Shown piece after piece: positions 11,942 through 21,863 of a stretch of DNA of 64,000 bases. The stretch is from contig JADJQA010000005.1 in assembly GCA_016712985.1 (NCBI GenBank), positions 134,180-198,179 on the forward strand, in the 5' to 3' direction. The notes under the pieces are model-generated. The model had not been told where the DNA came from. It saw only the letters and a program-made list of their open reading frames with translations, and ran no database searches. The stretch comes from Sulfuritalea sp. Lineage in GTDB: Bacteria; Pseudomonadota; Gammaproteobacteria; Burkholderiales; Rhodocyclaceae. Numbering within the stretch: position 1 is the stretch's first letter; every line of letters starts with the position of its first letter. The translations under genes were made by a program, and so were the position numbers.

Positions 11942-12146
11942 ATTCTTGCGGCGGGCGCCGAGAATCAGGCGTTTGACAGGGACCTGGCAATGCGACGGAA
12001 GCGCTGCAAGCTTGTCCGGGTCCCCAAAATGGCGCGCGGACCGCCCGACCCAATGCTGCTCCAGGTCTGGCAGTCCGCGTTCAATTCCTGCTGCGCCACC
12101 CCCCCGATGCGGTCGACCCGCATCGGGATTCCGTGGCAATACGGCG

Positions 12147-13898
12147 TTACCCGCCGATGATCTTGCGCACCACGTCGGTCATGGAGATCACGCCAGCCGG
12201 CTGATCCTTGTCTGTCACCACCAGGCGATGCATGCGCCGGGCGGTCATCAGGCTGACCGCATCGCTGAGGAGCATGTCGGCATCGCAGGTCGCGCAACCG
12301 GGGGTCATGATTTCCCTGGCCAGCATCGACCGCGCCTGATCCGGCGTGCGGCCCTGCCGCGCCAGCACCATGTCGGTCTGCGACACGACGCCAACGGCCT
12401 TGCCCTGCTCCATGACCACCACCGCATGGATCTCCTTGTCCACCATGATCTTGGCCACCGTTCCGACCGTATCGTCCGGCGTACAGGAGATGATCCCGGC
12501 ATGCATCAGGTCGCGCACCTTGCTGCCATCGTCGGTGATGGTGAGCGGCTCGCCCTCGGCAATGCCCGGCAGCGGCGCGGACAGCGGGTAGGGATGCGGC
12601 GTGGTATGCACGTCGCCCTTGGGCAGCGTCGGATGCACCATGGTCACCTCCGGTTTGCCGCTGGCGCCGAGGCCGAACTGGGTGGCGCCGATCAGCACCG
12701 CCATGTTTCCGTGCGGATGTTTGTTGTCGCCCATCAGTTGATGCGCAACCGGTAGTTCTTCATAGGTAAAGGCCCGTGACAAGCAGGGATCGAGTTGGCC
12801 GCGCAGCGCCAACTGGTTCATCTCGTTGGACTGGGCGGAATTGGCGAAATGCGAGCCTTGCAGGCGTTTCTGGCGCATCCACAGGTAGCGCAGATCGACC
12901 GTGGCGTTGTAGCCGGTGGTGCCGGCGCAGACCACCACCATGCCGCCCGTTTCGCAAACGAAAATCGACGTCGGAATCGTCGTTTCACCGGGATGCTCGA
13001 AGACCAGGTTCGGCGCGCGCTTCTCGCCCAGCACTTCCCAGATCTTCGAGCCGAAGCCGCGCACCCCCTTCAGCCACTTGGCGTAGCCGGCGTTGTCCTT
13101 CCAGTGCGGCAACATGCCCCAGTGATCGAACTCGTTGCGGTTGATGCAGCCTTTGGCGCCCAGCTTCATGCAGTAGTCGAACTTGTCCTCGCCCGACACC
13201 ATGGCCACCGAAGTCGCGCCCGCCGCCTTGACGATCTGGATCGCCATCGAGCCGAGGCCGCCCGCGCCGCCCCAGATCAGGGCCACGTCGCCCTTCTTGA
13301 TCGAGCTGGCGCCCCAGCCATGCAGCATCCGCCAGGCGGTCGCCGCGACCAGCGTATAAGCCGCCGCCTCTTCCCAGTTCATGTGCTTGGGCTTGGGCAT
13401 GCACTGCTGGCCCTGCACCCTGGTGAATTGGGCAAAACTGCCGAAATTGGTTTCGTAACCCCATATCTTGAAAGATGGCGAGTACATCGGGTCGCCGCCT
13501 TTCTTGACCCACTCGCAATTGCGATTCCAGGTCCCGCAATGCATCACCACTTCGTCGCCGACCTTGACGTTGGTCACGTCCTTGCCGACCTTGTACCTGA
13601 TGCCGGACGCATCGCTGCCGCCGATATGGAAGTCCTCCGGTTCGCCGCCCTTGTTGCGCGCGCCGATGACGTTGACGGGAATGCCCATCGCCGCCCAGAC
13701 GTTGTTGTAGTTGATGCCCGCCGCCATCACGTAGACCAGCACTTCGTCATCGGCGATCGACGGCGTATTCACGACTTCCTTCTGGAACGCGTCCATCGGC
13801 TTGCCAAAACGGTCCGCACGGATCAGCCAGGCGTGCATCTTTTCCGGGACTTCGCCCAGGGGAGGCTGATCGCCTAGGTCATACAACTGCTTGCTCAT
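12147..13898 (-). CDS. ccr: Crotonyl-CoA carboxylase/reductase with C-terminal CBS-domain pair
   Basis: Reductively carboxylates crotonyl-CoA to ethylmalonyl-CoA with NADPH and CO2, the defining step of the ethylmalonyl-CoA pathway. Residues 1 to about 440 are the complete enzyme: the [12 protein letters not shown] active-site segment, the NADPH Rossmann motif [12 protein letters not shown], and family blocks such as [24 protein letters not shown]. From about residue 453 a second module is fused: two CBS repeats (about 460-510 and 527-583), including [10 protein letters not shown] and [10 protein letters not shown]. Ordinary Ccr proteins end near residue 430, so this is 130 residues longer. 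CBS pairs usually bind adenine nucleotides or S-adenosylmethionine. The start overlaps the end of meaB by 20 bases, and its RBS (AAGGAG) lies inside meaB. Confidence 0.95.
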   Translation of the reverse strand: MSKQLYDLGDQPPLGEVPEKMHAWLIRADRFGKPMDAFQKEVVNTPSIADDEVLVYVMAAGINYNNVWAAMGIPVNVIGARNKGGEPEDFHIGGSDASGIRYKVGKDVTNVKVGDEVVMHCGTWNRNCEWVKKGGDPMYSPSFKIWGYETNFGSFAQFTRVQGQQCMPKPKHMNWEEAAAYTLVAATAWRMLHGWGASSIKKGDVALIWGGAGGLGSMAIQIVKAAGATSVAMVSGEDKFDYCMKLGAKGCINRNEFDHWGMLPHWKDNAGYAKWLKGVRGFGSKIWEVLGEKRAPNLVFEHPGETTIPTSIFVCETGGMVVVCAGTTGYNATVDLRYLWMRQKRLQGSHFANSAQSNEMNQLALRGQLDPCLSRAFTYEELPVAHQLMGDNKHPHGNMAVLIGATQFGLGASGKPEVTMVHPTLPKGDVHTTPHPYPLSAPLPGIAEGEPLTITDDGSKVRDLMHAGIISCTPDDTVGTVAKIMVDKEIHAVVVMEQGKAVGVVSQTDMVLARQGRTPDQARSMLAREIMTPGCATCDADMLLSDAVSLMTARRMHRLVVTDKDQPAGVISMTDVVRKIIGG

Positions 13899-14928
13899 TT
13901 GGATGCTCCTTTTTAGTTATGCTGCTGGATGAATTGTCCGACTTGAATCTGGAGAGAATCTGCGTGCGGATACGCTCGTATTCTTCGAATTGACAGGATC
14001 GATGTTCGCCGAGGCGCTGGCTGATGGTGGCGGAACCACCGGCCAGTTCCAGGCCAAAGGTGCCGAACTCCTCCTTCAGCAGGCGCATTACCCAGGCGCT
14101 GTGATGGCGCGTGCGAAGGTTGCCCAGCGAACCGGCGCCGACGAGAAAACTCCGGTGCCGATCGATTTGATCGTTGAGTTGCTTGATCCCTGTATTCATC
14201 GTCGCGCTGACCAGGCACACCGGGTAATCCCAGTCTTCCCGGCGATCCTGCCGCGGCGCGCTGCGGCTGATTTCGGCGGCGGTCTTGCGGGCGGGAGCGC
14301 CAAGGTCGCACTTGTTCACCGCGAAAATGTCCGGGATCTGGATGATGCCCGACTTCAGATACTGGATCGTGTCGCCCGAGGCCGGCTGCGCCACATAGCA
14401 AACCGTGTCGCCGATCTCGGCAATGTCGATCTCCGTCTGGCCGACGCCGACTGTCTCGACCACGACGACATCGAAGCAGGACAGCATCAGCCAGCTCATC
14501 GGCCACACCTCGCTCGACACTCCGCCCATCTGATTGCGATTGGCCAGCGAGCGAATGAACAGACCCTCGTCATAAGACGAATTCTTGATGCGAATGCGAT
14601 CCCCCAGCAGCGCCCCGCCGCCAAGTTCGGGGCGACTGGACGGGTCCACCGCAAGCACCCCGACCGTCCTGCCCGAGAAGCGCCACTCCCGGATCATCGC
14701 GGAAACCAGCGACGATTTTCCAGCGCCGGGAGGGCCCGTTACGCCGACAAGGTGGCCTTCATTCATCTGCCGCTCGCCGGAAAGCGAGGCCAGCAGCCGT
14801 GCCGAGCGGCTCCGCGCGTCGGCCAGCCTGTTGTCCAGCAGGTTCAAGCCACTGGCAACCGCTTCCCGCACCCCGCGCAGTATCCGCGAAGCCAACTGCT
14901 CCGGATCGGGAAGGTTTATCAGAGCCAT
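13879..14928 (-). CDS. meaB: MeaB/ArgK-type GTPase, mutase chaperone
   Basis: G3E-family GTPase that protects and reloads adenosylcobalamin-dependent acyl-CoA mutases. About 349 residues from ATG 14928. The P-loop GPPGAGKSS is at about residues 65-73, the Mg-binding VDPSS and ETVGVGQTE segments follow, and NKCD gives guanine specificity. It sits directly between the mutase gene ecm (stop at 14936) and ccr, overlapping ccr by 20 bases, so translation is probably coupled. A TTG at 14952 inside ecm is an alternative start. Its partner is almost certainly the adjacent ethylmalonyl-CoA mutase. Confidence 0.92.
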   Translation of the reverse strand: MALINLPDPEQLASRILRGVREAVASGLNLLDNRLADARSRSARLLASLSGERQMNEGHLVGVTGPPGAGKSSLVSAMIREWRFSGRTVGVLAVDPSSRPELGGGALLGDRIRIKNSSYDEGLFIRSLANRNQMGGVSSEVWPMSWLMLSCFDVVVVETVGVGQTEIDIAEIGDTVCYVAQPASGDTIQYLKSGIIQIPDIFAVNKCDLGAPARKTAAEISRSAPRQDRREDWDYPVCLVSATMNTGIKQLNDQIDRHRSFLVGAGSLGNLRTRHHSAWVMRLLKEEFGTFGLELAGGSATISQRLGEHRSCQFEEYERIRTQILSRFKSDNSSSSITKKEHPNEQAVV

Positions 14929-14935
14929 TGCGGTA

Positions 14936-16954
14936 TCACTGCAGCAAGCCAATCCGCAACAGCCCGTTGCATTCGCGGATCACGTCCACCATGTCCGCCA
15001 TGATGGTGTTCAGATTGAAGTCCTTGGGCGTATACACGGCACGTACGCCTTGCGCCACCAGCTTTGCGGCATCCTCGGGCGGGATGATGCCGCCGGCGAC
15101 CACCGGCACGGCCGCCAGGTCGCGCAAGCGCAGTTCCTGCAAAACCGATTCCACCAGCTCCATGTGGCTGCCCGACAGGATCGACAGGCCCACCATATGC
15201 ACCCCCTCCTCCAAGGCCGCCTGGGCAATCTGTTGCGGGGTCAGCCGGATGCCATCGTAGACCACCTCGAAGCCGACATCCCTGGCCTTGACCGCAATCT
15301 GTTCCGCACCATTGGAATGGCCGTCCAGACCGGGTTTGCCGACCAACAGCTTCAAGGGACGGCCCAGCGCGTTGCCCGTGTCGGCGACCCTTGCCCTGAG
15401 ATCTGTGACCTGATCCTTCTTGCCAAGCACGACGCGACTGTCGATGGCGATGTCGATGCCGGTCGGCGGCCTGAACTCGCCAAAAACCGCACGCAGGGAA
15501 TCGCCCCATTCGCCCGTGGTGACTCCCGCCAGGGCGCAGCGAATCGAACTTGGCATGATGTTCTCGCTGCTCTTGGCAGCGTCGGTAAGCCCCTGCAGGG
15601 CGGCGCCGACTTCGGCGGCATTGCGGTTGTTTCGATGCGCCCGCAGGCGTTCGATCTGCTCGCGCTCGGCGGCCGGATCGGTTTTCATGATGTTGCCATC
15701 GCTGCCTACGGTCAGCGGCGATATGGCCGTTTCCTGGAAGCAGTTGACGCCGATGATTTTCAGGTCGCCGGATTCGATGGCGCGCAGCCGCTGCATATGG
15801 CTGCCGACCAGTTCCCGCTTGATGTAGCCGGACTCGATCGCCGCAATGATTCCGCCCTGGGCCTCGACGTTGGCGATTTCCTCCCTGGCCCCCTCGATCA
15901 GTTCGGCGACCTTGGCGGCAATCACCGGCGACCCATCCAGAATATCCCCGTACTCGAGCAGATCGGTCTCGAACGCCATCACCTGCTGCATCCGCAAGGC
16001 CCATTGCTGGTCCCAGGGGCGCGGCAGGCCCATGGCCTCGTTCCACGCCGGGAGCTGGATGGCGCGGGCCCGGGCGCCCTTGGAGAGCACCACCGCCAGC
16101 ATTTCCAGGACGATTCTCTGGACGTTGTTTTCCGGCTGCGCCTCGGTCAGCCCGAGGGAGTTGACCTGCACGCCATAACGGAAGCGGCGCCGCTTCGGGT
16201 CCTCGACCTGGTAGCGGTTCAGGGTGAGCTCGTTCCACATGTCGCCGAAGGCCCGCAGCTTGCAGCACTCTTCAACGAAGCGGATGCCGGCGTTGACGAA
16301 GAAGGAAATCCGATCGACGACCTGGGGAAACTCGTCCGGCGCGATCTCGCCGGAAGCCTTGACCCGATCCAGCACCGCCATCGCGGCACAGAGCGCGTAG
16401 GCCAGTTCCTGGACCGGCGTGGCGCCCGCTTCCTGCAAGTGGTAGCTGCAGATATTCGTCGGATTCCACCTCGGCACATGCTTGACGGTGTAGTTGATCG
16501 TATCCGCGATCAGGCGCATCGACGGACCCGGCGGATAGATGTAGGTACCGCGCGAGAGGTACTCCTTGATGATGTCGTTCTGGGTGGTGCCGCTCAGCAG
16601 TTTCGGATCGATGCCACGCCGTTGCGCCAAGCCGATGTACAGCGCCAACAGCCATGGCGCCGTGGCATTGATGGTCATCGCGGTGTTCATCTTGTCGAGC
16701 GGTATCTGGTCGAACAACTGATCCATGTCCTCGATATGCGACAGCGGCACGCCGACCTTGCCGACCTCGCCCCGCGCCAGGGGACTGTCGGCGTCGTAGC
16801 CGGTCTGCGTCGGCAGGTCGAATGCCACCGACAATCCCGTCTGGCCTTTGGCGAGATTGGTTCGATAGAGGGCATTGGAGGCCCTGGCCGAGCTGTGGCC
16901 GCTATAGGTACGGATCAACCAGGGCTGATCCCTTTTTTTCTGGACTGCAACCAT
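14936..16954 (-). CDS. ecm: Ethylmalonyl-CoA mutase (adenosylcobalamin-dependent)
   Basis: Rearranges (2R)-ethylmalonyl-CoA to methylsuccinyl-CoA. 672 residues. The N-terminal TIM-barrel substrate domain has YSGHSSARASNALYR and GLSVAFDLPTQTGYD. The C-terminal B12 domain begins near residue 535 with GKPGLDGHSNGAE, where His546 is the lower cobalt ligand. Ethylmalonyl-CoA mutases have DGHSNG where methylmalonyl-CoA mutases usually have DxHxxG with other neighbours. Its position between mch and meaB in a ccr operon makes this assignment much more likely than methylmalonyl-CoA mutase. The stop is followed within a few bases by meaB. Confidence 0.94.
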   Translation of the reverse strand: MVAVQKKRDQPWLIRTYSGHSSARASNALYRTNLAKGQTGLSVAFDLPTQTGYDADSPLARGEVGKVGVPLSHIEDMDQLFDQIPLDKMNTAMTINATAPWLLALYIGLAQRRGIDPKLLSGTTQNDIIKEYLSRGTYIYPPGPSMRLIADTINYTVKHVPRWNPTNICSYHLQEAGATPVQELAYALCAAMAVLDRVKASGEIAPDEFPQVVDRISFFVNAGIRFVEECCKLRAFGDMWNELTLNRYQVEDPKRRRFRYGVQVNSLGLTEAQPENNVQRIVLEMLAVVLSKGARARAIQLPAWNEAMGLPRPWDQQWALRMQQVMAFETDLLEYGDILDGSPVIAAKVAELIEGAREEIANVEAQGGIIAAIESGYIKRELVGSHMQRLRAIESGDLKIIGVNCFQETAISPLTVGSDGNIMKTDPAAEREQIERLRAHRNNRNAAEVGAALQGLTDAAKSSENIMPSSIRCALAGVTTGEWGDSLRAVFGEFRPPTGIDIAIDSRVVLGKKDQVTDLRARVADTGNALGRPLKLLVGKPGLDGHSNGAEQIAVKARDVGFEVVYDGIRLTPQQIAQAALEEGVHMVGLSILSGSHMELVESVLQELRLRDLAAVPVVAGGIIPPEDAAKLVAQGVRAVYTPKDFNLNTIMADMVDVIRECNGLLRIGLLQ

Positions 16955-16956
16955 GA

Positions 16957-18138
16957 CTATCCCCTTTTCCTGATCAAGAGACGTCTCTCTATCTCAAAAA
17001 TCTTCTCATCGATCTTTTCCTTGCCCATCTCTTTCTTGTCGTTTTCCTTGATGAACAAGTCCCCGCCATGTTTGGCGAATGCGTTGGCCGCGGTGATGTT
17101 CTTGACGCCAATCAGTTGGAAGCTGACGATGCCGAACCTCGCACCCAGCGCTCCCGGTGCATCCTCGGCGGCCAGCACGCGCGACAGTGCGGCAACCGTA
17201 TCGCCACCGATCGACGGCTGCGTGTGGTAGCCCTCGGTGAAACCGAGTTCCCAGACGCTGTTCTCGCTGACATCACGACTGGCCAGGCCTTCCAGCCAGG
17301 CGAAAACCAGACCGCCATAGACGATCGGGTCGCCGCTCATCTTGCCCGACAGGCCGGCGCTGAAGATGCGGTCGAAATGCAGCGGATGCGTGTTGCCCGC
17401 CTCATAGGTCAGCGAAAGATGCTCGTCGGTTATGGTTCTGCCATTGGCATGGACGATGATGTCGCCGACGGAAAAGTCCTCGAACCAGGAATTCGGGCCG
17501 GTCAGGCCGGCAGGCAGCCGCGCCGGAAAGTCCGGCAGAAGCACCTCGGCTTCCTCGACCCAGGGGAAGGCCGGCATCGTTGCGGATGGAGGCAAGGGGG
17601 TGGTCGGTGGGCGGTCGCCGCGCCCGGCAACCATGATTTTCCTCTCGTACTGGAGCACCACTTCGTCGTTCTGGTTCAGCCCCAAGGTGCGGATGGTGAC
17701 GATGCCCGGCTTGCCAGCGCCACGCTCCTTGCGGTCCATGACCTTGGTCAGGGAGCGAATGGTATCCAGTTGATACACCGGCCGCAGATACTGGGCGTCG
17801 TAATAGCCGAGATTTGCCATCGCCTTTTCCGAATCGTTCTGCACGCCCAGCGAGAGAACCACGTTGAAGACCATCTGCGGCGAAGCCACCAGGCCGGAGA
17901 AGCCGCTGGCCTTGGCGTACTGGTCATTGATGTAGAGCGGATTGCATTGCATGTAGGTGCGCGCAAAGGCTTCCATCCGGGCAGGAAAGAAGGTGAACCC
18001 ACGCGGATGCACAAACACCTGCCCCGGCACGAACTCCTCCAGATAACGGCCGTAGTGTGGATGGCGGACTTTTTGCACGTCCACCGGCACTGTTTCGGCC
18101 AGTTCGACCTGCGCTTGAAAACGAACTGCTTGCGACAT
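16957..18138 (-). CDS. mch: Mesaconyl-CoA hydratase (MaoC double hot-dog)
   Basis: Hydrates mesaconyl-CoA to beta-methylmalyl-CoA in the ethylmalonyl-CoA pathway. 393 residues, two MaoC-like hot-dog repeats. The N-terminal half has EEFVPGQVFVHPRGFTFF and the NPLYINDQYAKASGFSGLVASPQM block. The C-terminal half has DFSVGDIIVHANGRTITDEH and THPLHFDRIFSA with DPIVYGGLVFAWLEGLASRD. The C-terminal tail is unusually lysine/glutamate-rich (KENDKKEMGKEKIDEKIFEIERR). The stop codon lies two bases before the ecm start, so the two are tightly coupled. Family and operon agree. Confidence 0.9.
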   Translation of the reverse strand: MSQAVRFQAQVELAETVPVDVQKVRHPHYGRYLEEFVPGQVFVHPRGFTFFPARMEAFARTYMQCNPLYINDQYAKASGFSGLVASPQMVFNVVLSLGVQNDSEKAMANLGYYDAQYLRPVYQLDTIRSLTKVMDRKERGAGKPGIVTIRTLGLNQNDEVVLQYERKIMVAGRGDRPPTTPLPPSATMPAFPWVEEAEVLLPDFPARLPAGLTGPNSWFEDFSVGDIIVHANGRTITDEHLSLTYEAGNTHPLHFDRIFSAGLSGKMSGDPIVYGGLVFAWLEGLASRDVSENSVWELGFTEGYHTQPSIGGDTVAALSRVLAAEDAPGALGARFGIVSFQLIGVKNITAANAFAKHGGDLFIKENDKKEMGKEKIDEKIFEIERRLLIRKRG

Positions 18139-18182
18139 GGAATCCTCCTTTTTGCGTTAAGCGGGTCGGGATGAAGTCCCGC

Positions 18183-19859
18183 CTACACGGCGTCAATCAG
18201 GGAACGTGCGATAACCTTCAGGGCCAGGGTTTCCTCGGCCCCCTCGAAGATCGACAACACGCGCGCATCGACGAAATAGCGGCTGACGGCACACTCCTCC
18301 GCGTAGCCCATGCCGCCATGAATCTGCAAGGCTTCGCGGGTCACCCACTCGGCCGTGCGGCAGGTGAAGAGTTTCACCATGCTGGCTTCCATCTGTCCGG
18401 CGCCCTCGTCCATCAGGCGCCCGACGGCGTAGGTGAATTGGCGGGACACGGTCAGCAGCGTCGCCATGCGCGCCAGCTTGACCAGCGTCAGTTGATACTC
18501 GCCGATGTGCTTGCCGAAAACCTTGCGCTCCATCGCATAGGAGACCGCCCGTTCGAAAGCGGCTTGCATGACGCCAATCGCGCGCGCCGCGGTCTGGATC
18601 CGCCCGCCGGCAAATCCGGCCATGGTGAAGTAGAAGCCCTTGCCTTCGCCCTCCGGCCCGCCCACCAGGTTTTCGTCCGGCACGAAGACGTGGTCGAAGA
18701 AAAGCTCGTAGGAATGCATCCCGCCCTAGCCCATGGTCGCAACCGCCCGACCCGTCAGCACACCGCCCTGCGCCTGGCGATATTCGAAATCATGGCCTTC
18801 ATAGGAGTCCTTTTCGAGCAGGAACATGCTCAGCCCCTTGTGGGCCAGCGCACGGTCGGGATTCGAGCGGGCCAGCACCAGCAGCAAACCCGCCTTGCCG
18901 GCCATGGTGCACCAGGTCTTGACGCCGTCGAGTATCCAGCCGCCATCGCACTTCGTCGCCTTGAGCCGGACCGCCGCGACATCCGAACCGGTATCCGGCT
19001 CGGTGACGGCAACGGCGCACAAGGGGTGGCCCATGGCGATTTCCGGCAACCACTTCTGTCTCTGTTCTTCCGTGCCACCCTTCAGCAGGGCCCGACTGAG
19101 GATTTCCGGGCGGGTGATCAGGCTGCCGGCCCCACCGAGCGAGCCGCGCGCAAGCTCCTCGGTAACCACGATCATCCCCATGTTGTCTTCATGATCGTTG
19201 CTCTGGATGCCGCCGTAGCGTTCGGGGATCGACAGTCCGAAGCAGCCCATTTCCGCCAAGGGCACGAGGATTTCCTTGGGGATGATCCGGTCTTCCCGGT
19301 GAATCTCCTCCGCCAGGGGCATCACCACATGCGTTGCCAGCTTGCGGAAGGATTCCTGCATCATCGTCGCATCTTCGCCGAGCAGGTAGGCGCCGCTCGC
19401 GCCATTCAGCGCAACGACCTGCCGGCCCAGCGCTTCGAGATTGCCCGCGTCCAGTTGCGAGCGGCAGAAACGGGTGAGCGCGGATGCGTCCAGCAGCGCG
19501 ATATCGGCATCGTCCAGGCCGAAACTCTGCGGTCGCGCCGAAAAACGATTGCGAATGTTTTGCAGGGCCTCGCCGCAAAACGCCAGCGTCATCCGCTCTT
19601 CGATGCAGGCCCCGGCGCCTGCCGGGCCGGCGGCGGCAACCTTGCCCGCATATTCCAGCGCAAAACGCGCCGTGGTCGATTCGGCGGCACACCAGGCCAG
19701 ATCGAAGCTGGCCATCTGATGCCCGTCGAGTTTTTCGCTCGAAACGCCATTGGCGCCGAGGCATTGCTGCTTTATCCAGACCAGCGATTTCTTGATCAGC
19801 GCATCGGCTGCCGCGAGATGTTGCAACGCTTCCTGCATTCTGCTGATGACTTCACTCAT
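18183..19859 (-). CDS. mcd: Methylsuccinyl-CoA dehydrogenase (acyl-CoA dehydrogenase family), interrupted by an in-frame amber codon
   Basis: Flavoprotein that oxidises methylsuccinyl-CoA to mesaconyl-CoA. About 557 residues across both pieces, as expected for Mcd, which has an extra N-terminal domain compared with ordinary acyl-CoA dehydrogenases. The FAD/substrate domain includes YGGIQSNDHEDNMGMIVVTEELARG, AVTEPDTGSDVAAVRLKA and the C-terminal IHGGMGYAEE near the end. At 18726-18728 the frame has TAG after VATMG, where the family reads GYRGMHSYEL. The remaining reading GGMHSYELFFDHVF continues in the same frame to 18183. This is a nonsense change, not a frameshift. First gene of the mcd-mch-ecm-meaB-ccr operon. 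Confidence 0.88.
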
Positions 19860-20485
19860 GGTTCTTCCTTTGATTCATGGTTGATCGGCCGTTGTTTGCC
19901 GGTCCGGTTATTGACAGTACGAACAGCGCTAATGACATGTTATTGATTCTTATGAATCTTTTGCTGAACAGCAGGTCACCCTTTCGGCTGTGGCGATGCA
20001 ACTCAACAGGGACAAGCGAAATGTTGCGGCAAGACCAGCAAGCACTGGAAGACTCCGTTACACAAACCCAGTCGGCCATAGCTCCTCAAGAACCCGTGCT
20101 GGATGGGCGTCAGAAACAAAACGGCAATCCAAACGGCAATCCAGCCGAACCAAAATACACGTTTGGATTCTAGCGCTTCACTATGTTGCACCGCAAGATC
20201 GATTATGGGCTTTTGGAACGGATAATTCGTGCTGTTGATATAGATCAAACCCGACTGCGAACAAGATCGCCCTCGGCAAGCGTATCCGGGGGCAGCAGGA
20301 GCGACAGCGCAGCTTCAATCCACCCTTCTTGGCCAATCCCGCTCCACTTGACTACAATTGCCACGGCCCACGAGTCGTCCCCGGCCCTGGTTTGACGCGG
20401 CTGGAGTTGAATGGAGATGGCAATCATCCGAAGCTCTCGTCCGCGGATTCAAGCTTGAACAGCAGAGACCCCAGGAGGCATACCG
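19860..20485. promoter_or_regulatory. Divergent control region with two TTGC-n-GCAA palindromes
   Basis: 626 bases without a convincing gene between mcd (left) and enoyl-CoA hydratase (right). It holds two similar palindromes, ATGTTGCgGCAAGA (20021-20034) and ATGTTGCaccGCAAGA (20183-20198), which look like operators for one regulator. A 12-bp tandem repeat of aaacggcaatcc lies near 20117-20142. The mcd start at 19859 has AAGGAAG as RBS, and the hydratase start at 20486 has AGGAGG. I see no clear -35/-10 pair on either strand. Confidence 0.45.
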
Positions 20486-21265
20486 ATGACCACCACCACC
20501 GTGCATCGCGAACGCACGGATCAAATAGCTACGCTAACACTCGCGAATCCGGACAAGCTCAACGCCATGAACGCCGCGATGTGGGAGGAACTGCGACAGG
20601 CCGTACACCAGATCGCCGGAGACGCCGAGATCCGTTGCGTGATCCTGCGCGGCGCGGGTGAGTTTTTCGCCGCTGGCGGTGATATCGAGGAGCTGCGCGA
20701 AGCCCGTGCCACGGTGGACAGCGCACTGGCCTACCATGAGGCGGTTGGGCAGGTATTGCAGGCCATCCAGCAGCTTCCCCAGCCGACTTTGGCGGCGATT
20801 CAGGGGCCTTGCGCCGGAGCCGGACTGGAAATCGCCTGCGCCTGCGACCTGCGGATCGCAGGGGAATCTGCCCGTTTCGGTGCGCCGGTGATGAAGCTCG
20901 GGTTCTCCATGTACCCTGGCGAACTGGCCGGCTTGCTGGCGCTCGCCGGGCCGGCACTTACCAGGGAGATCCTGCTGGAGGGCCGCTTGCTGACTGCTGC
21001 CGACGCGCTCGCCAAGGGTCTGCTGACGCGCGTGGTGGCGGACGCCGACGTGCACACCGAAGCCATGGCAACGGCGCGACGCATCGCCGCCGGCGCGCCG
21101 CTGGTTGCAAGGTGGCACAAGCAGTGGATTGCTCGGCTGCAGCATCCCGCGCCGCTCGACGAGATCGAAAAGCGCGCCTCGTTCGCCTTTGTCGAAAGTG
21201 CCGACTACGCCGAAGGACTCGCCGCCTTTCTCGAAAAGCGCCCGCCGCGTTTCACCGGACGCTGA
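20486..21265 (+). CDS. Enoyl-CoA hydratase/isomerase (crotonase family)
   Basis: 259 residues. The crotonase fold shows ANPDKLNAMNAAMWEEL, the oxyanion-hole segment FFAAGGDIEEL and AAIQGPCAGAGLEIACACDLRIAGESARFGAP, which carries the second oxyanion glycine. Members hydrate trans-2-enoyl-CoA or perform related chemistry. Position-specific catalytic glutamates are not fully clear here: the first site reads GAGLEIA, while the second reads LGFSMYPGE. Substrate is therefore uncertain. It is transcribed divergently from the ethylmalonyl-CoA operon and next to a PhaJ-like hydratase, which suggests C4 acyl-CoA metabolism. AGGAGG precedes the ATG at normal spacing. Confidence 0.88.
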   Translation: MTTTTVHRERTDQIATLTLANPDKLNAMNAAMWEELRQAVHQIAGDAEIRCVILRGAGEFFAAGGDIEELREARATVDSALAYHEAVGQVLQAIQQLPQPTLAAIQGPCAGAGLEIACACDLRIAGESARFGAPVMKLGFSMYPGELAGLLALAGPALTREILLEGRLLTAADALAKGLLTRVVADADVHTEAMATARRIAAGAPLVARWHKQWIARLQHPAPLDEIEKRASFAFVESADYAEGLAAFLEKRPPRFTGR

Positions 21266-21352
21266 TTCGATTCACGCGTTCGTCCCCCGCGCCGCGCTCG
21301 TCGACCGACGACCGTGGCCATCGGCCGGCGCCGGCCGGATTGCTGCGAAAAA

Positions 21353-21802
21353 TTACTTGACGGCCGCTTCGCGCTTCTTGCGCGACGTGGGCATCAAGGT
21401 TGCTTCGCCGTCGATGACCACCTTGTCACCCACGGTGCATACGGTATCCATCACCACCCGGCACTTGTCGACGATGACTTCCCTGACGGTGGCCTTGGCA
21501 TGGACGGTGTCGCCGGGACGCACCGGCGCGCGAAAGCGCAGGGACTGGCTCAGGTAAATCGTACCGGGGCCGGGCAAGCGATTGCCGAGCACCGCCGAGA
21601 GCAGGCTGGCCGACAGCATGCCGTGCGCGATGCGGCCGCCAAACATCGTGGTCTTGCCGAACTCCTCATCCATGTGCACCGCGTTGACGTCAGTGGATAC
21701 GCCGGCAAACAGGACGATGTCCGCATCGGTAATGGTCTTGGCAGTTTCCGCGCTCATGCCCACCGCGATGTCTTCAATGTCGTAACCGTTCTGGGGATTC
21801 AT
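21353..21802 (-). CDS. PhaJ-like (R)-specific enoyl-CoA hydratase (MaoC family)
   Basis: 149 residues, single hot-dog domain. The catalytic Asp and His lie in VSTDVNAVHMDEEF followed by GGRIAHGMLSASLLSAVLG, the MaoC/PhaJ signature. Such enzymes interconvert crotonyl-CoA and (R)-3-hydroxybutyryl-CoA and so link PHA monomers to enoyl-CoA pools. Next to a ccr operon it could supply crotonyl-CoA from PHA, or drain it into PHA. The C-terminus is basic (SRKKREAAVK). It is convergent with the enoyl-CoA hydratase gene at 20486-21265. The exact substrate is inferred. Confidence 0.85.
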   Translation of the reverse strand: MNPQNGYDIEDIAVGMSAETAKTITDADIVLFAGVSTDVNAVHMDEEFGKTTMFGGRIAHGMLSASLLSAVLGNRLPGPGTIYLSQSLRFRAPVRPGDTVHAKATVREVIVDKCRVVMDTVCTVGDKVVIDGEATLMPTSRKKREAAVK

Positions 21803-21863
21803 GAAATTCCTTCTCCGTAATGATCGGCGCGGGTATCGCCGCGCCCAGGGAAAACGGCGCCGG

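Noticed and set aside
18183..18719. A separate acyl-CoA dehydrogenase gene
   Set aside because: It continues the same frame after the TAG and lacks an N-terminal half.
18726..18728. Pyrrolysine or another encoded amino acid at the amber codon
   Set aside because: No Pyl genes are in view, the family has no such residue, and the change is at a normally tyrosine site; base error is simpler.
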